Source: SZUA-229 sp041589455
GTDB lineage: Bacteria; Pseudomonadota; Gammaproteobacteria; SZUA-229
Reading direction: 5' to 3'
Assembly (NCBI GenBank): GCA_041589455.1
Contig: JBFHVQ010000073.1
Span: 1-14,396, forward strand
Length of the DNA stretch: 14,396 nt
The notes beneath the pieces are model-generated. The model saw only the letters and a program-made list of their open reading frames with translations, was not told the DNA's origin and searched no databases. Each line of letters starts with the position of its first letter. Position 1 is the first letter of the stretch. Shown in pieces: positions 12,804-14,396 of the stretch. A program made the translations under genes and the position numbers.

Positions 12804-14396
12804 CCAGCGGCAGGTAACCAGGATGCAGTTGACGGTTTACACGAAGCACCAGTATATGAGCGTGAAGGTCGTGAAGGCCTGGTAGATACACGTCCGACAG
12901 ATTTTCTGGTTGATTCAGGTGATCTAACTGAAGAATTTGATGGCAATGAAGGCCCATTTGTTTCAACCACCGACCTTAACTCAACACCATCAATCAGTGT
13001 TAGCGCAGTCAATGTCACCGAAGATGCTGTCAATGTAGGTGATGTCATTGCAAGTTTTGTGTCATCAGACCCAGAAGGTGAGGCATTAACACATAGCCTG
13101 ATCAATGACCCTGACAGTTATTTTGTTATTAATGGTAATAATGTCGAATTAACGGCTGCCGGTGTAGCTGCGATTAATAATGATGCTTTAAGTCTTACAG
13201 AACTTACCATCAGTGTTCGTGTAAGTGACGGTACTAACACAAGCGCTGCAAGTTCTGTGAGTAGTATTACTCGAGTCAATGATGTACCTGTTGCTGAAGA
13301 TGATAGCTTTACTACCAATGAAGATAATCAGCTTATCCTCAACCTCCCTAACACAGTCTTAATCAATGATAGTGATTTAGATGGAGATACACTTGTCATT
13401 AATACAAGTCCTGTCAGTAACGTTCAGAACGGTACTCTGGTTCTTAACTCCGATGGCACATTTATCTATACACCTGATCAGAATTTCAATGGAACAGATA
13501 GTTTTACCTATGAAGTAAGCGATGGAAATGGTGGAACAGCCCAGGCAATCGTTGCACTTAATATTAATAGTGTTGAAGACGCACCTGTAATAACAGGTAC
13601 AACAACTGTTGCATCGATTACAGAAGATAGTGTATTGACGACCAGTGGCCTGTTATTTGTGTCGGATACAGATGCTGAAGATACACCAAATTTTGTCAAC
13701 CAGAATAATACGATGGGTAACTACGGGTCTTTCAGTATTGATGTTAATGGTAACTGGAGCTATGACCTGGATAATACTGCAGCTCAAAGTTTAAGTAGTG
13801 GTGAAGTTGCGACAGAAACATTTACTGTAGAAGCAACAACAGCAGATGGCGAACTTGCTACACAAATTATTACAGTGACTATTAATGGTTCTGAAGATGC
13901 ACCAACAATTTCAGGTGTATCTACCGGTGCAGTCGAAGAAGGTGTAACTATCAATACTGCAGGTAGACTTGTTGCAGAAGATATTGATGCCAATGATATA
14001 CCAGTATTCAATAGTCAGTCAGGTACAACCGGTGCTTACGGTGTATTTAATTTAGATTCTAACGGCAACTGGACCTATGTTCTGGACAATGACGTAGCTC
14101 AAGGGCTCACCAGCTCAGATGTCGTCACTGAAACCTTCACCGCAACAGCTTCAACTGCTGATGGTGAAACTGTCTCTCAGCTTGTTAGCATTACGGTTAC
14201 GGGAACTGAAGATGCACCGGTTATTAGTGGTGTTAGTACAGGTGCAGTAACAGAAGATGCAACATTACAGGTGTCAGGTACTTTATCAGCGAATGACGCT
14301 GATGCTGCGGATGTTCCAACGTTTACAGCTCAAACAGGTACAGCTGGCACTTACGGCTCATTTAGTATTGATAGCAATGGTAACTGGACTTATGCC
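12489..14396 (+). CDS. lapA: Giant LapA-type repeat adhesin, N-terminal part (runs off window)
   Basis: An uninterrupted frame of 636 codons continues past the right edge. Residues 1 to about 105 form a retention module (NIGYIAELTGAAQVRTAEGI onward, beta-rich, no signal peptide) followed by PAAG at 106-109, matching the [TP]AA[GA] LapG cleavage motif at nearly the same place as in P. fluorescens LapA. An acidic linker reaches about 163. Two cadherin/Ig-like modules follow (about 164-263 and 264-362), then VCBS-type repeats of about 105 residues starting at 363, 469 and 574 (yGsFsiDxNGNWtYxLDN pattern). Absence of a signal peptide fits type I secretion, whose signal would lie at the distant C-terminus. 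The retention module should plug the TolC-like channel until LapG cuts it. Total size, RTX repeats and the secretion signal cannot be seen. Confidence 0.92.
   Translation, partial: MATKNIGYIAELTGAAQVRTAEGIIKVLSVGDTVSDRDVLITGPATSVTIAFYSGQKLQVGERTEILLDETVYAEDGSYSDEQVDQITALQQAILEGKDLDELEAPAAGNQDAVDGLHEAPVYEREGREGLVDTRPTDFLVDSGDLTEEFDGNEGPFVSTTDLNSTPSISVSAVNVTEDAVNVGDVIASFVSSDPEGEALTHSLINDPDSYFVINGNNVELTAAGVAAINNDALSLTELTISVRVSDGTNTSAASSVSSITRVNDVPVAEDDSFTTNEDNQLILNLPNTVLINDSDLDGDTLVINTSPVSNVQNGTLVLNSDGTFIYTPDQNFNGTDSFTYEVSDGNGGTAQAIVALNINSVEDAPVITGTTTVASITEDSVLTTSGLLFVSDTDAEDTPNFVNQNNTMGNYGSFSIDVNGNWSYDLDNTAAQSLSSGEVATETFTVEATTADGELATQIITVTINGSEDAPTISGVSTGAVEEGVTINTAGRLVAEDIDANDIPVFNSQSGTTGAYGVFNLDSNGNWTYVLDNDVAQGLTSSDVVTETFTATASTADGETVSQLVSITVTGTEDAPVISGVSTGAVTEDATLQVSGTLSANDADAADVPTFTAQTGTAGTYGSFSIDSNGNWTYA
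12804..12815 (+). other. Predicted LapG cleavage site, Pro-Ala-Ala-Gly
   Basis: Codons for P106-A107-A108-G109, preceded by an acidic helix. In P. fluorescens LapA the related TAAG is cut between the two alanines at positions 108 and 109, so cleavage here is expected between Ala107 and Ala108. It is the only such motif close to the N-terminus. Confidence 0.85.
13278..13574 (+). other. Ig/cadherin-like module of the adhesin
   Basis: Encodes residues about 264-362 with VNDVPVAEDD, LINDSDLDGDTL, SDGTFIYTPDQNFNGTDSF and TYEVSDGNGGTA, a tandem-95/cadherin-like beta-sandwich with acidic, probably calcium-binding loops. It has the same pattern as the module inside the TolC-OmpA fusion at 4843-5124. 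Confidence 0.82.
13575..13892 (+). repeat. VCBS-type repeat 1 of the adhesin
   Basis: Encodes residues 363-468 (106 residues), beginning EDAPVITG and carrying YGSFSIDVNGNWSYDLDN and TETFTVEATTADGE. This is the standard VCBS pattern of large bacterial adhesins. Confidence 0.85.
13893..14207 (+). repeat. VCBS-type repeat 2 of the adhesin
   Basis: Encodes residues 469-573 (105 residues), beginning EDAPTISGVSTGAV and carrying YGVFNLDSNGNWTYVLDN and TETFTATASTADGE. It aligns along its length with repeat 1 without large gaps. Confidence 0.87.
14208..14396 (+). repeat. VCBS-type repeat 3 of the adhesin, cut by window end
   Basis: Encodes residues 574-636, beginning EDAPVISGVSTGAVTED and reaching YGSFSIDSNGNWTYA before the sequence ends. 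Closest to repeat 2 at its N-terminal end, and clearly the start of a longer array. Confidence 0.85.

Noticed and set aside
12743..13105. A 120-codon minus-strand open frame with Ser/Arg-rich translation opposite the adhesin
   Set aside because: It is antisense to a clear adhesin frame, has low-complexity composition typical of a reverse-frame shadow, and shows no recognisable domain or ribosome binding site.

Overview
The window looks like chromosomal DNA of a gammaproteobacterium, probably a free-living aquatic one, with moderate to low GC. The evidence is a partial hisZ followed directly by purA (an order common in gammaproteobacteria), ATGA-coupled genes with ordinary Shine-Dalgarno sites, and a Lap-type biofilm adhesin system of the kind described in Pseudomonas fluorescens (Lap) and Shewanella (Bpf). 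The genus cannot be named from this sequence.

Layout. Positions 1-148 hold the C-terminal end of HisZ, and 288-1580 purA, followed by an intrinsic terminator near 1716-1746 and a strong isolated hairpin at 1853-1881. A convergent minus-strand gene (1926-2882) encodes a DHH/DHHA1 phosphoesterase. A 457-base spacer with promoter-like elements (2883-3339) leads into a plus-strand block that runs to the window end: a TolC-like outer membrane protein fused to an Ig/cadherin-like module and an OmpA-like domain (3340-5526); a LapG-type periplasmic cysteine protease (5624-6325); a LapD-type c-di-GMP receptor (6322-8250); a type I secretion ABC exporter, LapB (8247-10400); a membrane fusion protein, LapC (10390-11739); a LuxR-family regulator with a degenerate receiver domain (11739-12341); and the 5' part of a giant repeat adhesin, LapA-like (12489 to beyond 14396). 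The five genes from lapG to the regulator overlap each other, so they are almost certainly one translationally coupled operon.

How it should work, by analogy with P. fluorescens: the ABC exporter, membrane fusion protein and TolC-like protein form a type I secretion channel for the adhesin. The adhesin N-terminus forms a retention plug followed by a Pro-Ala-Ala-Gly site for the LapG protease. When cytoplasmic c-di-GMP is high, the enzymatically dead GGDEF/EAL module of LapD makes its periplasmic domain hold LapG, so the adhesin stays on the surface. When c-di-GMP falls, LapG is freed, cuts the adhesin and the cell detaches.

The less ordinary parts are: (1) the outer membrane channel is fused to a peptidoglycan-binding OmpA domain, where Shewanella has two adjacent genes; (2) between the two parts of this fusion lies an Ig-like module of the same type as one in the adhesin it exports; (3) a pseudo-receiver LuxR-type regulator lies between lapC and the adhesin gene, upstream of a small perfect dyad. 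No tRNA, rRNA, insertion sequence, CRISPR array or prophage gene was recognised.
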